Shown: piece after piece, positions 35,022 through 46,774 of the stretch
Position numbering within the stretch: position 1 is the stretch's first letter
Layout of the letters: each line of letters starts with the position of its first letter
Assembly: GCA_022579005.1 (NCBI GenBank)
Contig: MU401558.1
Location: 1 to 64,000 of the forward strand
Length of the DNA: 64,000 nucleotides
Source: Poronia punctata
Lineage: Eukaryota > Ascomycota > Sordariomycetes > Xylariales > Xylariaceae
Reading direction: 5' to 3'
The notes under the pieces: generated by a model
Seen by the model: the letters and a program-made list of their open reading frames with translations, nothing else
Database searches by the model: none
Told to the model about the DNA's origin: nothing
Made by a program: the position numbers and the translations under genes

Positions 35022-36495
35022 TCAACCGGAAGGTCGGTCACTTGATTTTGCCCAAGGCGCTTGGGTATGTACGGCGGCTTCCCTCGCCGGATGCGACTCT
35101 GGCTGTTGCGGTTGAGGTCTGGGAGTTGGCCGGGAGAAAGCGCCAGGAACTCTTGAATAAGCTAAACCGGGACCCGCGGGTGGTGGCATGGTTGTTCCTT
35201 TAGCCCAGGGTGCAGCTGTGCCACCGCCTCCTGGAAGTTTAGGCGGAGGCATCGATGACGAGGCAATATGCTGGTTTGCCATATGCACAGAGGGTTCCGG
35301 GGCGGGTGCGTCAGGGTTCTGATCCCATGAGAAGAGAGATCCGAACATGAAGTGTTGGACGACGGGGAATTTGGAGAGCACTTCGGCATTAAACATTTTG
35401 ATCATCCCCTGCCGAAGAGTTAGCAAACCTTCATCTATCAGTGGGGGTTGTAGGTACTTTGTTGATTTTGCCCCATCCATCCTTGATGCCGCTAATATCG
35501 AAGAGTATGGGGCTATGTTCCCAGAATGGGCCCTTTTTCACATCATTGATAAAACCGACAGCGGAGAAATACATATATCTCTTCCTCTCTTCTTCGACTG
35601 TTTCGCTCTTTACTATAGAATTGGGTTTGGGGGCACGGAACAAGGATCCTTCGGTCGGCATGGGTTCTGTGTCCGATATGGCTCTGGTGAGTTGGGCCGA
35701 GCCATATATGTAGGGCTGGAAGGAATGGTCGTCGAGGCCCCAGACTCCATGTGAACCGGCAGGCTCGAGAGTGTAAGTAACAACTAAACGGCGAACTACT
35801 CGCAGATAAGGCTCGAATATACCCAGTACAATATTTCGTTCGATGTCGCCATTTGGTTTACCGTCTTTAAACGCCCCCAGTTTCCATAAACAGCCCAAGA
35901 AGGCTAGAAAGCTCAACTCATGACCTGTTCCGTAATCGAGACGTTGAGCACTGCCAAAGGAGCCTAGAAGGTAAGCTGTAAGTTCAACAGTGGCCGTCGC
36001 TCTCCCATCGCCTCCCTCGGAGTTTCGCCGCAAAACAGATGCAGGCAGATGTTCATCTAGAAGAGCGGTTACCCGCGTTTCCAGTATCTGGTACCATTTG
36101 CGGAAGCTGACGTTTCCAAAACGCCTAGGGCCCTGGTCTGGCGGCGCTTCGTCCATAAAAGATTCGATTGTGGCGAGCATTTGCTGGAGCCTCCGCACGG
36201 ACTCGGCCGGCTGGGTCTCATATTCGGAGCCGATTAAATAGGTCTGGATCTTGTCTTTTCCCTCTTCGTCTTTGACTTTGCGAGGACACATAGATCGGTT
36301 GAGTTGCATTACAAATATACCGATATCACGGTATGCTTTTGAAGTGAGGAATCTGGCGACGTCTTGGCCATCGTCGATTCGTTTGGCGGGTGTTTGGAAC
36401 ACATGGTCATGTGATGCTTCTAGTACCTCTAGTATCTCTGGTACAGGAGCTGAGCTCTCAGATGGCTGAGCTGCAGGTCGCGGAGGAGCATCCAT
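35022..36495 (-). CDS. rrd1: Serine/threonine-protein phosphatase 2A activator (PTPA/Rrd family)
   Basis: Two exons: 36495-35458 and 35408-35022, with a short 49-nt intron, encode 474 residues. PTPA proteins are peptidyl-prolyl isomerase-like chaperones that help activate the PP2A catalytic subunit in the cytosol and nucleus. Family landmarks are present in order: [75 protein letters not shown] and, across the splice, [20 protein letters not shown]. The core ends at [14 protein letters not shown]. About 110 residues of Pro-rich, low-complexity sequence follow, absent from the minimal PTPA fold but found in long Rrd1-type proteins of filamentous fungi. Assignment to Rrd1 rather than Rrd2 rests on this length and is tentative; family membership is firm. 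Confidence 0.93.
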
Positions 36496-37260
36496 GTTGA
36501 AGAAATACTATGTGGGTGTACTCTTGGCTTTGACAGCACTCTTTATATGTAAGCTTTTTGCGTCGAGAGCTCTTGGAAGTCCATATATCTATCCGTCCTG
36601 GTCTCTGAGGTGTCTTATTATAGGCAAACTACGCAGGTACCTAAGATAAATATACGTTCGCGTACTCGTATGCGTCAGATGTTATCTACAGTACCATTAG
36701 CGACCGATGAAAGTGATGAGGAGATGCTGTAGTACGTTACGTAGACTCTTGCATTAGTACTCGTAGGTATTTCGAGTGCCTGACTTGCGGCGAATGAGAG
36801 AGCATAGTACAGGCTGGCTACATATTTGCAGAGGATCCAATGGTATTTTACCCCACTATGTGCGTAAATGAGACTGGTTTCCTACGTAGATGAGGTTTTT
36901 ATCCCAATTGCACAGTTTAAATACACATCTCTCCAGAATGCAGATCTAACGGGATTCTTCTTTTGCCGCAGTCATAGCTACGAGTACAAGTACGGGTAGC
37001 ATCATATGTACATAATGTCTTACCTCAGGTACGTTGCCTACTCGTACATGTAGGTCGCGGTGCTTACGAGTACTCGTACGTTCTTAGCACAACACAATAA
37101 AATCCAATATTTTTTTCTTCCGCATTTCCACCCATCATCAATGCGCTTGCAAATCTGACATTTACTTCTTAGACGTCATCGTTCCTTGAAGAGAGAAATT
37201 CGCGATAGTCTATAAGCTCGCTCACAACTTCCATACAGTACCTACCCACCTAGGGCTGCT
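36496..37260. other. Divergent promoter region rich in TACGAGTA octamers
   Basis: This 765-base region lies between the divergent PTPA and AT-hook genes. It contains TACTCGTA/TACGAGTA octamers near 36663, 36757, 36976 and 37040, and a perfect palindrome TACGAGTACTCGTA at 37065-37078. A TATATAAAG-like stretch near 36540 lies too close to the PTPA ATG to be called a TATA box with confidence. Confidence 0.5.
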
Positions 37261-39921
37261 ATGGAGTCTCGAAGAGGTCTACGAAGCCGCGCATCGATGC
37301 CAATTCCACCACAAACTCATCAGAATCACGGCCTATCCGAACCCGAAAGCTCAGACGAAGACGACAATGGGATCCCAGCTAGCAGATTACCAAGTATCTC
37401 GCCTGCAAAACGCCATTCTCCCCCCACTACCCACCATCTAGCCAAACGAGTGAAACGAACGTCAGGAAACACTGTCCGCGACGGAATTATCCTGTATCCG
37501 CGACCCCGAAGACCGACAAATGGATTTCATATGACATCAAGTGTGCGAAGGTCGCCTTCCGATAATGGCCCGATGCCTCCACTGTTAGTCAGCTTCCCGG
37601 CAGTTCCCTATGCCGGTAGCTCTAGCTTGAGCCCTGAAGACGAGGTTCTTGAAGGGTTAATACCTGAATTGAACAGCGCTTTTCGCCAGCCACGGGAACA
37701 CAGCTCATATGACAACCCTGCACAAAGGCGCAGGTCGCCACGTCTGTCCCACGAGGATAATAACAAGGGAGAACACGGAATCGAAACTCACAGCCGAAAC
37801 AATGAGTTGCCTACGGTTTCCCTTTCTCGTTCGATCTCTCCGACTTTACCTCTAGACTTCGAACCCAGGGACAGTGAGGATAATGATGTAGCGGAAGCGG
37901 AAGAAACTACTCGAAACGGAGCGATACAAAATAAAGTCCAAGAGCCAGGGGCCGATACAGCCGTACCTCGAATAGAAGAGAATGCTGCGTCGAGAAGGGA
38001 AATCCGAGCGCAAACGGAAACAACAATTCTTGCACCGTTTGAAAACAAGACAGCAAACGGTGTTTGTGCGGCAGAAAGGTCCCATGAGCAGCTGATCGAG
38101 GACAGCGGTGCTCGGTTTGTCGGCGGCCAACCACCCCCGGATACGAAGGGGAGAAGGGCAGTAAGCACGCCTAGCAGTCTGCTGAGCATACCACAGGGAC
38201 TAGCTACCCGCTCGCCAACCGGCGCAAAGAGAAGGGTTGGCAGGCCAAAGAAAATTCGTCCTCATCTCTGTGGAAAAACAAACCAGGAGGACCCCCCTAC
38301 GCTTAGTATAAGCCTGCTCTACCGAGATGAAGACGGTGTTTTTGAAGAAGACCCGGGAACGCTATCTAGCGTGCCTCAATTGCAGGCGCGGGACTTTTCT
38401 CTGGTCACAACTGGTGTTGTGTCTTCAAATCAGGACTATCCTACTGCCATTGAAAGTCTAGGCGCACGATCGAAAGATGAGCTGGAAGAGAACAGAGCGG
38501 CACGCGAAACCTATGTGGGATGTGAGAACATTGATAGCGGCATTGGTCGACAGGGTAGCGATCCCACGCATACTGGAGAGTCGCCCCGATCCCATGCCGA
38601 CGAATGCGGCCAATATATACCCGATGCTGCTGACTTTGACAATGATGACGAAGTCAGTTCGCAATTCACTGCTGGATCTCAAACAGATGAAGATGACCAG
38701 GGCGAGAATGAGCCGCCCAGAGACGATTTTATGCGGGATGTGCATTATTTCAACAGTCGAGACCCCACTGGCCCCGAAAGTGATGATGCCTTCGCTAGTC
38801 CATCGGAGGATGATGTCGTCGCTGTCCATGTTGACCCCGGTCCCCTCGGTCGAGTCTGCAGGCTATTAATCGATGAATCCTGGGCGGGAGTAGGTAGCTG
38901 GGCATTTCGCTATGTGGCATGCGAGAAAACGGAAACGAAACCTGCTCGGGCACTCCTGCGTGTCCTTGCTCAACTCGAGAGACTTTACCAAACTGCTCCC
39001 AAAGCCCCTTATCTGAAGGAGCAGAATGCCTTTCTCAAGAAGCATGCAAACATGCTGAGTTACTATTTCCACAGGATTAAAGGGGTATTACATCATATAC
39101 GCACTCGACGCCTGGAATCACTGGAGCGAAACAACACAGCTCAAGATGCCGACCCGCGGAAACGCAAGCGGATAACGCGGGACATACTACTTTATGTGAT
39201 GCCCATGATGTCCCACATTCTTGCCTCTGTGTGGGATTTAGGTGGAAAAGAAGGGTCTCTGACAGCTTTCACGTGTTCTACTGTCGGACTTCTTGAGCGT
39301 GGGTTGAACTGGATGATGACACTACGTCGTCGACTGCTCAGGGAGGTTCAGCAGCTGCCACTTGCGGGGGAAGGCAATATCGAATATGAAAAGATATGGC
39401 CAGTATGGGATATCAAGAGAGAGGCGATAGACCAGGCATTAGAAGACTTGCGTCAAGTGGTCGGAGCCGCACCAGCCCGATTGAATGAAGCAGAGGCCCG
39501 CGTGGAGAGGGAGCTACGGCGTGAACAACCAGCTGAACAGGAGGTCAACCCAAAATCTCGGGAGCAACCTGGCGCAACCGAAAAGACGAGGCTCGAAAAG
39601 CGGAAAAAGCGCCCTTCCTCATCTACTCATGGTGGCCGCTATCTGGCGCCATCAGGGGGCTCTTTTCGGCGGTCGTCGCCGCTCGCCCATCGGCCGACGG
39701 AATGGTCGCTCGAAGAGAAAACACTTCTCTTTAAGCATATTCAGGAGTCATTTCCCGAACCGCCTAATATTCATCATCTGCGGTTGGAGCTAAATAAAAC
39801 ACATGCCGAGACGACTGCCGTTGCAGAAGATATACTTGAAAAGATGCTCGCGGCTGTGAAACCAAACCAGCCAGCACGGGAACGAGCTGCCGAAGCTCGT
39901 CGGATTATACGTGGTTCTTGA
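37261..39921 (+). CDS. Unknown 886-residue protein with AT-hook and SANT/Myb-like C-terminus
   Basis: A single uninterrupted frame of 886 residues from ATG 37261. The first 500 residues are polar and probably disordered, rich in Ser, Arg, Glu and Pro. A classic AT-hook core (KRRVGRPKKIRPH) sits near residues 322-334, predicting minor-groove binding to AT-rich DNA. A better ordered, helix-rich region begins near residue 527 (GRVCRLLIDESWAG) and runs to about 740, with several Trp and Leu repeats. The last 70 residues include EWSLEEKTLLFKHIQESFP (from about 813), which resembles the first helix of a SANT/Myb domain. A nuclear, chromatin-associated role is a reasonable inference; I do not recognise an ortholog with known function. 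The divergent PTPA gene shares its promoter region. Confidence 0.75.
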   Translation: MESRRGLRSRASMPIPPQTHQNHGLSEPESSDEDDNGIPASRLPSISPAKRHSPPTTHHLAKRVKRTSGNTVRDGIILYPRPRRPTNGFHMTSSVRRSPSDNGPMPPLLVSFPAVPYAGSSSLSPEDEVLEGLIPELNSAFRQPREHSSYDNPAQRRRSPRLSHEDNNKGEHGIETHSRNNELPTVSLSRSISPTLPLDFEPRDSEDNDVAEAEETTRNGAIQNKVQEPGADTAVPRIEENAASRREIRAQTETTILAPFENKTANGVCAAERSHEQLIEDSGARFVGGQPPPDTKGRRAVSTPSSLLSIPQGLATRSPTGAKRRVGRPKKIRPHLCGKTNQEDPPTLSISLLYRDEDGVFEEDPGTLSSVPQLQARDFSLVTTGVVSSNQDYPTAIESLGARSKDELEENRAARETYVGCENIDSGIGRQGSDPTHTGESPRSHADECGQYIPDAADFDNDDEVSSQFTAGSQTDEDDQGENEPPRDDFMRDVHYFNSRDPTGPESDDAFASPSEDDVVAVHVDPGPLGRVCRLLIDESWAGVGSWAFRYVACEKTETKPARALLRVLAQLERLYQTAPKAPYLKEQNAFLKKHANMLSYYFHRIKGVLHHIRTRRLESLERNNTAQDADPRKRKRITRDILLYVMPMMSHILASVWDLGGKEGSLTAFTCSTVGLLERGLNWMMTLRRRLLREVQQLPLAGEGNIEYEKIWPVWDIKREAIDQALEDLRQVVGAAPARLNEAEARVERELRREQPAEQEVNPKSREQPGATEKTRLEKRKKRPSSSTHGGRYLAPSGGSFRRSSPLAHRPTEWSLEEKTLLFKHIQESFPEPPNIHHLRLELNKTHAETTAVAEDILEKMLAAVKPNQPARERAAEARRIIRGS

Positions 39922-41741
39922 GCAAATCGATAGTGGCCGGCTTTGGCGTTGGAATATGGGAGTTCGGGGTAGCGCATGACTTATAATAACGTGCACCATG
40001 AAGGATAAGAATCTCGGACACTGCGAGGCTAATGGTCATATTCATTTAAGGGGCTGAAGGTACGAGGACATGTCAGCAGAGTTATCACCATTAGGCTCGG
40101 CTCAGGTATATGATATAGCGAGGAGGCTGTGAGCACATCGTCTTCGTGATAAAGGCTGAGTTTGCTAGATATGCGGTTTGTATACATAATAGGACCTGGC
40201 CTAGCACGCCCGCATCCTGATGGGATGTTCTGTGGGTGACGGTAATCGCAACTGGGCGTTCAATATAATACAATGATAATAACAAACTAAACAATGCATG
40301 TACGTAGTCCTAGTCAACATCTTTTAACAATATCACTAAGGCTTAAAGTTCAGTTACGGAATGAAATTAGCTGGCAATATATGTGTATGCCATAGACTAA
40401 AAGCTTTTGTGCCACTAGGGAGGGAAGAGGGGGAACTCTTCTACGAGTAGGTTAATCAAGTACGAGTAGACTACGGAACTTGCAAATGCATGCCAAGTCC
40501 TGTAGAGACTACGGCATATCTTCTCACTGCATGATTGCATACTCTAATGCCGGACTTGTATTCACCTGGTCTACAACGTATATCTGTAGATATATAGTCG
40601 TACCTTATGTTGTGGGTTGATTTGTCTTAAATATTTGAGGTGAATAAGTAGGTAAGGGGGATGTATCCAGCGCTTCCCCGGCTTTCTCCTGAAATTAATG
40701 CCGGGTGCTCCTCTCCCCTTTTCTTTACCGTCACAGGGTCTCTGGGGATGCAGCGAGCGGGTGGGTTGGTTGGTGTTCGTTAATCAAACTCAAAAGTGTC
40801 CGACATCACGCGCTTGTATCTACTGTATTTCTTGTAAAGTGGTGCGTGGATCCGGAGCCACGCTATTACGACCCTGGCCCGCTTTAAGACCCTGGGAATT
40901 GACCTGTGATAGCAAGTGCTAGCACACGCTACCCGAGGTTGGCTTAGCTGATGTTCTGTTTCAACCACCCGCGTCCCGTTTTTGTGGCACTTGATCGGTG
41001 TTGAAGGAATTTATGCTGTCCAACTTGGGCGATGAAGCCCCCGACCAGCTCATTTACGGTAGGTACGGTTGTACAGCAGAAGTACCTGACTAGCAATGGG
41101 CTCGATAGCATTCTTTTTCTTGTTATTGTGAAAGTACCAGGACCCCTTTCCCTTCCCTCATGTCCGAACGGAGAACTGCGTCTCAATAGCGAACAATACA
41201 TGTGTTGCGTTGTTTATGCGCCTCTGAAGTTGGGCCTGGACTTTTCTTTTTCCTGCCTTCCGTGGTTTCTATAACGGAATACTCTTATTTCCTACCAATT
41301 AACCACCCGTTTCTTCTCGGCGAAGAGGCGGCACCCCATAGTCAGAAATCATCGGTCTCAGACTGGCAAGGACAAGAAGGGGGTTGGAGAAAACGGAGTT
41401 TTGACAGGTCAGTGACAGCCCGATTTGAGCCCACCTCGTTTATTATCGCGAGGAGGGCCCCCCTTTGTGACGTGTCGCAGCATTGCGCATTATAAACTGT
41501 CCGCAATATATTTCCTGCACGTTCCTCGTGGATTCTCGCCGATTTGCTGCGATTTGCTTGACCACTAGTTTTTTGGTCGCCCTTCGTAGTGTATTTTCTT
41601 CTACTTCGGAAAGCAGTGCAAACCATTTAAAGCTAACGCGATAGCTTTTCTTCTAGTTGCCATTGACTGTTCGCAACCCCGAGTTTTGCTGCCGCCGCGG
41701 ACGATATCGCTCCCCTACAATAGTTTGACAGGTAGTGCACA
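39922..41741. other. Intergenic region, no gene recognised
   Basis: About 1.8 kb between the AT-hook gene and the coiled-coil gene. Frames are short and unconvincing. Octamers TACGAGTA occur near 40441 and 40460. The final few hundred bases are probably the coiled-coil gene's promoter and 5' untranslated region. Confidence 0.6.
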
Positions 41742-44700
41742 ATGTCTGACGCTGAAGGGCTCGACGTCGTGCAGCCCGATGAGTCGTCTATCCTCTCGGG
41801 GGAGGAGACTACGGGCACTGCAGCGACTGCCGAAACAGTCGCCAAATCACCCAAGACCACCAAGACCACGGCCGTGGCCAAGTCACCGGCATCCGCCACC
41901 AAGGCCGGGGGCGCTGCAGCCGTCAAACGGCCAGGCGCCACGACTTCCACCGTTCGTCGACCAGCCACCGCCGCCACCTCTGCGACAAAGACCGCAACGA
42001 ATTCCGCTGCGCGCGTAGGGGGGGCCTTGAGCAAACCGCCCACGCGTCCTCCCGGTGGGGCGACGGTCGTTAAGAAGCCTGCTAGTACTACCCCAGGCGC
42101 AAGCCATCGCTCACAACCTTCGGCATCTGAGGATGAAAAGAAGCGGTCGACTATGACATCTGCTGCTCGGCGTACCTCGGTAGTGCCGGGTGGTCTAACC
42201 TCATCCCCATCCAAGACGACGACGACGAGGCCGGCCACAGCGTCAACTACATCCACTCTGAGAAGGCCGCCGACCTCTGCTAGTACCACTGCGCCTCGAA
42301 CTGCGACTACGACTCGGGCCGTGTCTGGTAGCAGCACTCTTGCCGCCCGCTCGGCGACCACTAGTACCAGGACAGGTACCACTGGCGCAATTGATGCGAA
42401 GAAGCGCCTCTCGACGGCAGGAAATTCCACAGCGGCCACACATGCATCCCGGCCCTCTACTTCGGCATCAGCCGTATCGGCCAAGGAAGTGGAAGAGCTT
42501 AAGGCGCAACTTGCCGAGAAGGAGTCTGAAGTGGAGGCTTTGAAGGACCAAGTGTCTACATCGGAAGAGAAGATCACCGAATTGGAAGCGAAGATTAGTG
42601 CCGAGGCCGAAAAGTCGGAAGGGACGCAAGGTCCTTCGGATGAGGGCCGTGAAGAGCAGCTAGAAACCCTGAAATCTGGTCATGCGACGGAAAAAGAGGC
42701 GCTTGACGCTCAAGTCCAGGAGGCCCTCGATAAACTCAGAGCTGCCGAGGAAGAACTCGCCAACTACAAATCTCAACTCGCAGAAGTGGCAAGCACGCAA
42801 GAAGTAAAAGACGCTTCTATCGACTCTTTACAATCAAAGTTGGATTCCTTACAGCTGGAGAAGGATGCTCTATCGAAAGACAATGAAACAGCGCTGGCTC
42901 AAGCCAAGGAAGAGCTTACTGCTGAATTAGAGTCCTTGAAAAAAACGCTAGAAGAACAACAACAAGCGGCAATCGAAGCGTTGAAAGAAGCTCATGCTGC
43001 CGAGCTTGAACAGGGCAAGTCGGTCTCTGGCGATCACGAGAAGATACTCGAGGACCTAAAAGCGGCCAACGAAGGCCTGCAGGCACAGTTGGACGAGCTA
43101 ACATCCTCAAGGGATAGTACGAGTGCAACTAGCGAAGCTAAGGTCTCTGCTCTAGAGGCCGAACTCGCCGAGTTGAAAGCGAGTACTGAAGAGAGCAAGG
43201 CTGCTCTAGCTACTTCCCAAGCTGAGGCCGAAGAGTTGAAGGCCAGATTGGACGAGGCCCTGACTCTAGTCGATACGACAAAGGAAGAGCTAGCCGCATT
43301 TAAAACCGACTTTACTGCTATGCAACAGGAACTAGCCCAGGCCAAGACGGAAGTTTCATCTACCTCGGCGCTCGCTGAACAAATCAAGGAGATGGAAGAG
43401 AGATACGAGAGGCTGAAACGGGAACACAAATCTTCTGTGGAAACGCACGAAAACCAGTTACGACAAATCTCCAAAGATTACGAGGACGAAATAGAGAGCC
43501 TCAAGGGAGATGCGTTCTTTAAGCGGAAGTTCCATGATCTGGAGGAGAAGCACACAGCACTAAAAGCAGAACACGATGAGCTGACCACAACCCACACCAA
43601 GGTCAAGGAAACATACGCCGAGGAGCTGGAAGCTGCCAAGAGTGAGCACGCAACTGCTGTTGAAGCCTTGACAAGAACGGAAGAAGAGCATCGGCAAGCC
43701 TTGGAGACGCTACAAGCGAACCATGCAAAGGAGCTGGAGAGTGCGATGAGCGGAGCTTCTGCCGACAAGACTGTTCACCTAGAGGAACTCGAATCGCTTA
43801 AAGCTAGCCACGCCAAACAGATCGAGGTGGCCAAGGCCGAGAGTGATGCTCGTTTAGCCGCCGAGTTGGAGGCTTTAAAGGCCGCTCATGCTCAAGAGGT
43901 ACAAAACCAGATTGACGCACTCAAGGCAGCCCATACCGATGAACTGCGGGCCAAGGACGAAGAGTTGGAAGGATTGAAAGCAGCTCACGCAAAAGAGCTT
44001 CAATCACAACTGGAGGCTTTGGAGGCAACACACACAGATGCACTGGCCTCTCAAAAGGCCGAGTTGGAAACAGCCATGGCGGAATTGAAGACCGCGCACG
44101 CCCACGAGCTCTCGAAGAAGCAAGATGATGACGGCGCTCTCCAAGCCCAACTAGAGGCTATGAAGCATGCTGTGGAGGATGCTCAGGCCCAGCTTGTAAC
44201 GGCATCAGAGAACCATGCCGCAGCCCTGGACTCGCTCAAGAAACAAACCGATCAGGCCCATTCGGCCGAGGTTGAAAAGCTGATTACCATGCAATCTGAA
44301 GCTGTCGAGGCGGCGAAAGCGGACGCCTTGAGCTCCCATAAGAGTGCTCTTGACGCGCTCGAGGCTCAACATGCTCAAGCCATGGCCGAACTGACCAAAA
44401 ACCACGATAGCAACCTGTCAGCCGAGATCGAGAAGGTGCTCGCGATGCAATCTGAGGCGGCCGAGGCGGCAAAGAACGAGGCCTCGGCATCTCACAAGCA
44501 AGCCATCGAAGCCCTCGAGGCCCAACATGGCGCTGCTGTTGAAGCACTGACCAAGGAGTACGAAACCAAAATAGCCGCAGCCACTTCTGATTTGGCTCGG
44601 CACCAATCATCCGCTTCAGAGTTGGAAGCTTCTCTTATTGCGGCAAAGGAAGCCCTGGCAAAGGCTCAGTCCCAGGTTGAGAACCTAGAAAGCGAACTCG

Positions 44701-45943
44701 CAGAAGCCAAGGCCAGAAGCGACGAAGCTCTCGCCAAGACTCAAGAAGAGGCCGGGGAAATCCACCAGCAACTTGCTGAAGCCAAGATGCAGAATGTTGA
44801 GCTGATGGCTGAACTCGACGCGATAAAGAATCAAAAGCCCGATACATCGGTTGCGGACGCTTTGAGATCAGAGTTAGAGGAGTTGAAGAAGGCCCATGCC
44901 AATGCAGTTGCTAAAGCGGAAGAGTCGGTTGCAAAGGCCGCCAGTGACTTGGACAGTCTGCGGAAGGAAGCGGAAGAATCAGCTGCCAAGGCCGCCAGCG
45001 ACTTGGAGGCTTTGCAGAAGGACGTCGAGGCGAAGAGTGCCGAACTCGACACTCTCAAGGGGCAGCTAGAGGCTGCAAAGGAAGACGCATTGATCGCACA
45101 AAAGGACCTCGAGGCCCACCAGAACAACACGGATGCCAAGATCAAGAACCAGGAAGCCGATTACAAGGACATGTACGAGAACTTCACACACATGGTCGAG
45201 GAAGAGCAGAGGAAGAGGGAGACGGCTGAGAAGGAGGCCAACGACATCAAGTCTCGGTTCGCAGAGATGGAGGCACAGCTCAAAGTGAAGGATGCCGAGA
45301 TAGTCGAAGCCAAGGTGCGTTAACTATTCATGATTATTCATCTGGTAATAATAATAAAACGACCAACTAAGACTCGAACTTCATTTTAGGCGGCTGCTGC
45401 TGCGGCTCCTCCGGCCAAGAAAGGAGGTCTGGCAGCAAGTCGATTTGCGAACGAGGACAACGACGACGGTAAGACGGACCAAGACCAAAACGCTGCCGAA
45501 TCGGACGGTTCCACGGCTGCAGGTGAGACTGAGGAGCCTGATCATTCATCGGCGGCGATGAGTGCGGTGCGCAAACCCCCATGCCCGCTCCTCCTCCTCC
45601 TCCTCCTTGCTTGCAAGTTGCAGATATTCGCTCAGCATACGCTCACTACCATCACCTTCTTCTTCTCTTCCCTCACGACGAGCGTCCATCGCATCGCAAC
45701 GCCACTTACTAACTTTTTCTTTTCCTTCAGCTGGCTCAGGTTAATCTATCCCTCAAGGGTCTACAGGCCATCGATAACGAGATGAGGGACCGCAATCTCC
45801 GGTGCGTTGTAGAAAAGCTTTCTCTCCCATCTATCTATGCTGAGGAATAAATATGTTGCAAGAAGACGAAAAACTAACGTTATACTTTCAAATATAGGAT
45901 GCTCAAATCGGTTGCTAGTGTGAACCACCAGAATCCTCAGTAA
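41742..45943 (+). CDS. Large coiled-coil protein, 1288 residues
   Basis: Four exons: 41742-45314, 45390-45566, 45731-45801 and 45898-45943, with frame kept at each junction. The first 245 residues are Ala/Thr/Pro/Lys-rich low complexity, basic and probably disordered. From about residue 247 to beyond 1190 the sequence is an almost continuous heptad-like coiled coil rich in Glu, Lys, Ala and Leu. It has repeated motifs of the form ELESLKAAHAKEL with Ala-His pairs roughly every 20-30 residues in the centre. A short conserved-looking tail follows (KKGGLAASRFANEDNDD, then LAQVNLSLKGLQAIDNEMRD, then RMLKSVASVNHQNPQ at the end). Similar proteins in ascomycete genomes are annotated vaguely as M-protein-repeat or myosin-like; they may be cytoskeletal or scaffold proteins, but nothing here fixes a function. 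A possible optional 54-nt intron lies at 45451-45504. Confidence 0.85.
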
Positions 45944-46774
45944 TGAAGCAGTTTTCCCTATCACTAGTTGGGTTGATGATCTTTCATCTCACTCACCACA
46001 ACTGGCTCTTGTTTGGTCTACATGAATATATCTTGTCAGCCCATCCACCGCTCCTGTCTTCCATGTAATACCTATTCTCTGCGTTCGTTAAGGGGTAAAA
46101 TAATATTTGTTTCGCATCCAAGAGTCGGAGATATACATATATATTAAATCCCTTAGGAAGCTTGTTGAGTAGCATGGCGGGGTACACTTCGTGGGTACCT
46201 GTCTGTATGGCTGCTGCTGCCGCCGCCTTTGTTTTAGTTTAGTTGTTGGTAATCGACGATACCCTCTCCTTCCCTCTTTTTAAACTTTTCCTCGATGGTG
46301 CTTAATGTGGCCATCGCTATCGATGTAACACGCCGAGTTACTCGTAGTCTACATAGGATTCCGAAAAGTGGAATGGCGGCGGAGACTAGAAGGTTGGAAC
46401 GCGGGGGCGGGCCTTTATCCACTTAACCCTACATCCTACCAAGTGTATCCTCGTAGATGCATACCTAGTCTGGAAATACAGCAAACGACTAGGTACCTGC
46501 AACCACGCAAGTATACATTAGGTATTCAGATAGGGAGTGATTGATTTGTCTGGCGCTGGCCCATCATATTCCTCTTCGGGGAAGAAGTAGGCTGGTTAGG
46601 TCGTGTCCACTCAGAGACTCACTCCCCTCAGTCTGTAGATCCTGGCCTTGAAGCGACGTGACATGACATCTGTGTTTAGTCTAGTTGCCGTATCTTCTTT
46701 AATTCTCCGTTTCTATCTCGTGATCAAGGTTCACGGTACATTCTTGGGCAGGCAGACTACCTGGCTAACTTACC
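45944..46774. other. Intergenic region, no gene recognised
   Basis: About 830 bases between the coiled-coil gene and the BBE-like oxidase, with only short frames. One TACTCGTA octamer lies near 46338. Confidence 0.6.

Noticed and set aside
41633..42577. A 314-codon minus-strand frame
   Set aside because: It lies antisense to the low-complexity N-terminus of the coiled-coil gene; its Val/Ala-rich translation is a mirror of that biased composition.
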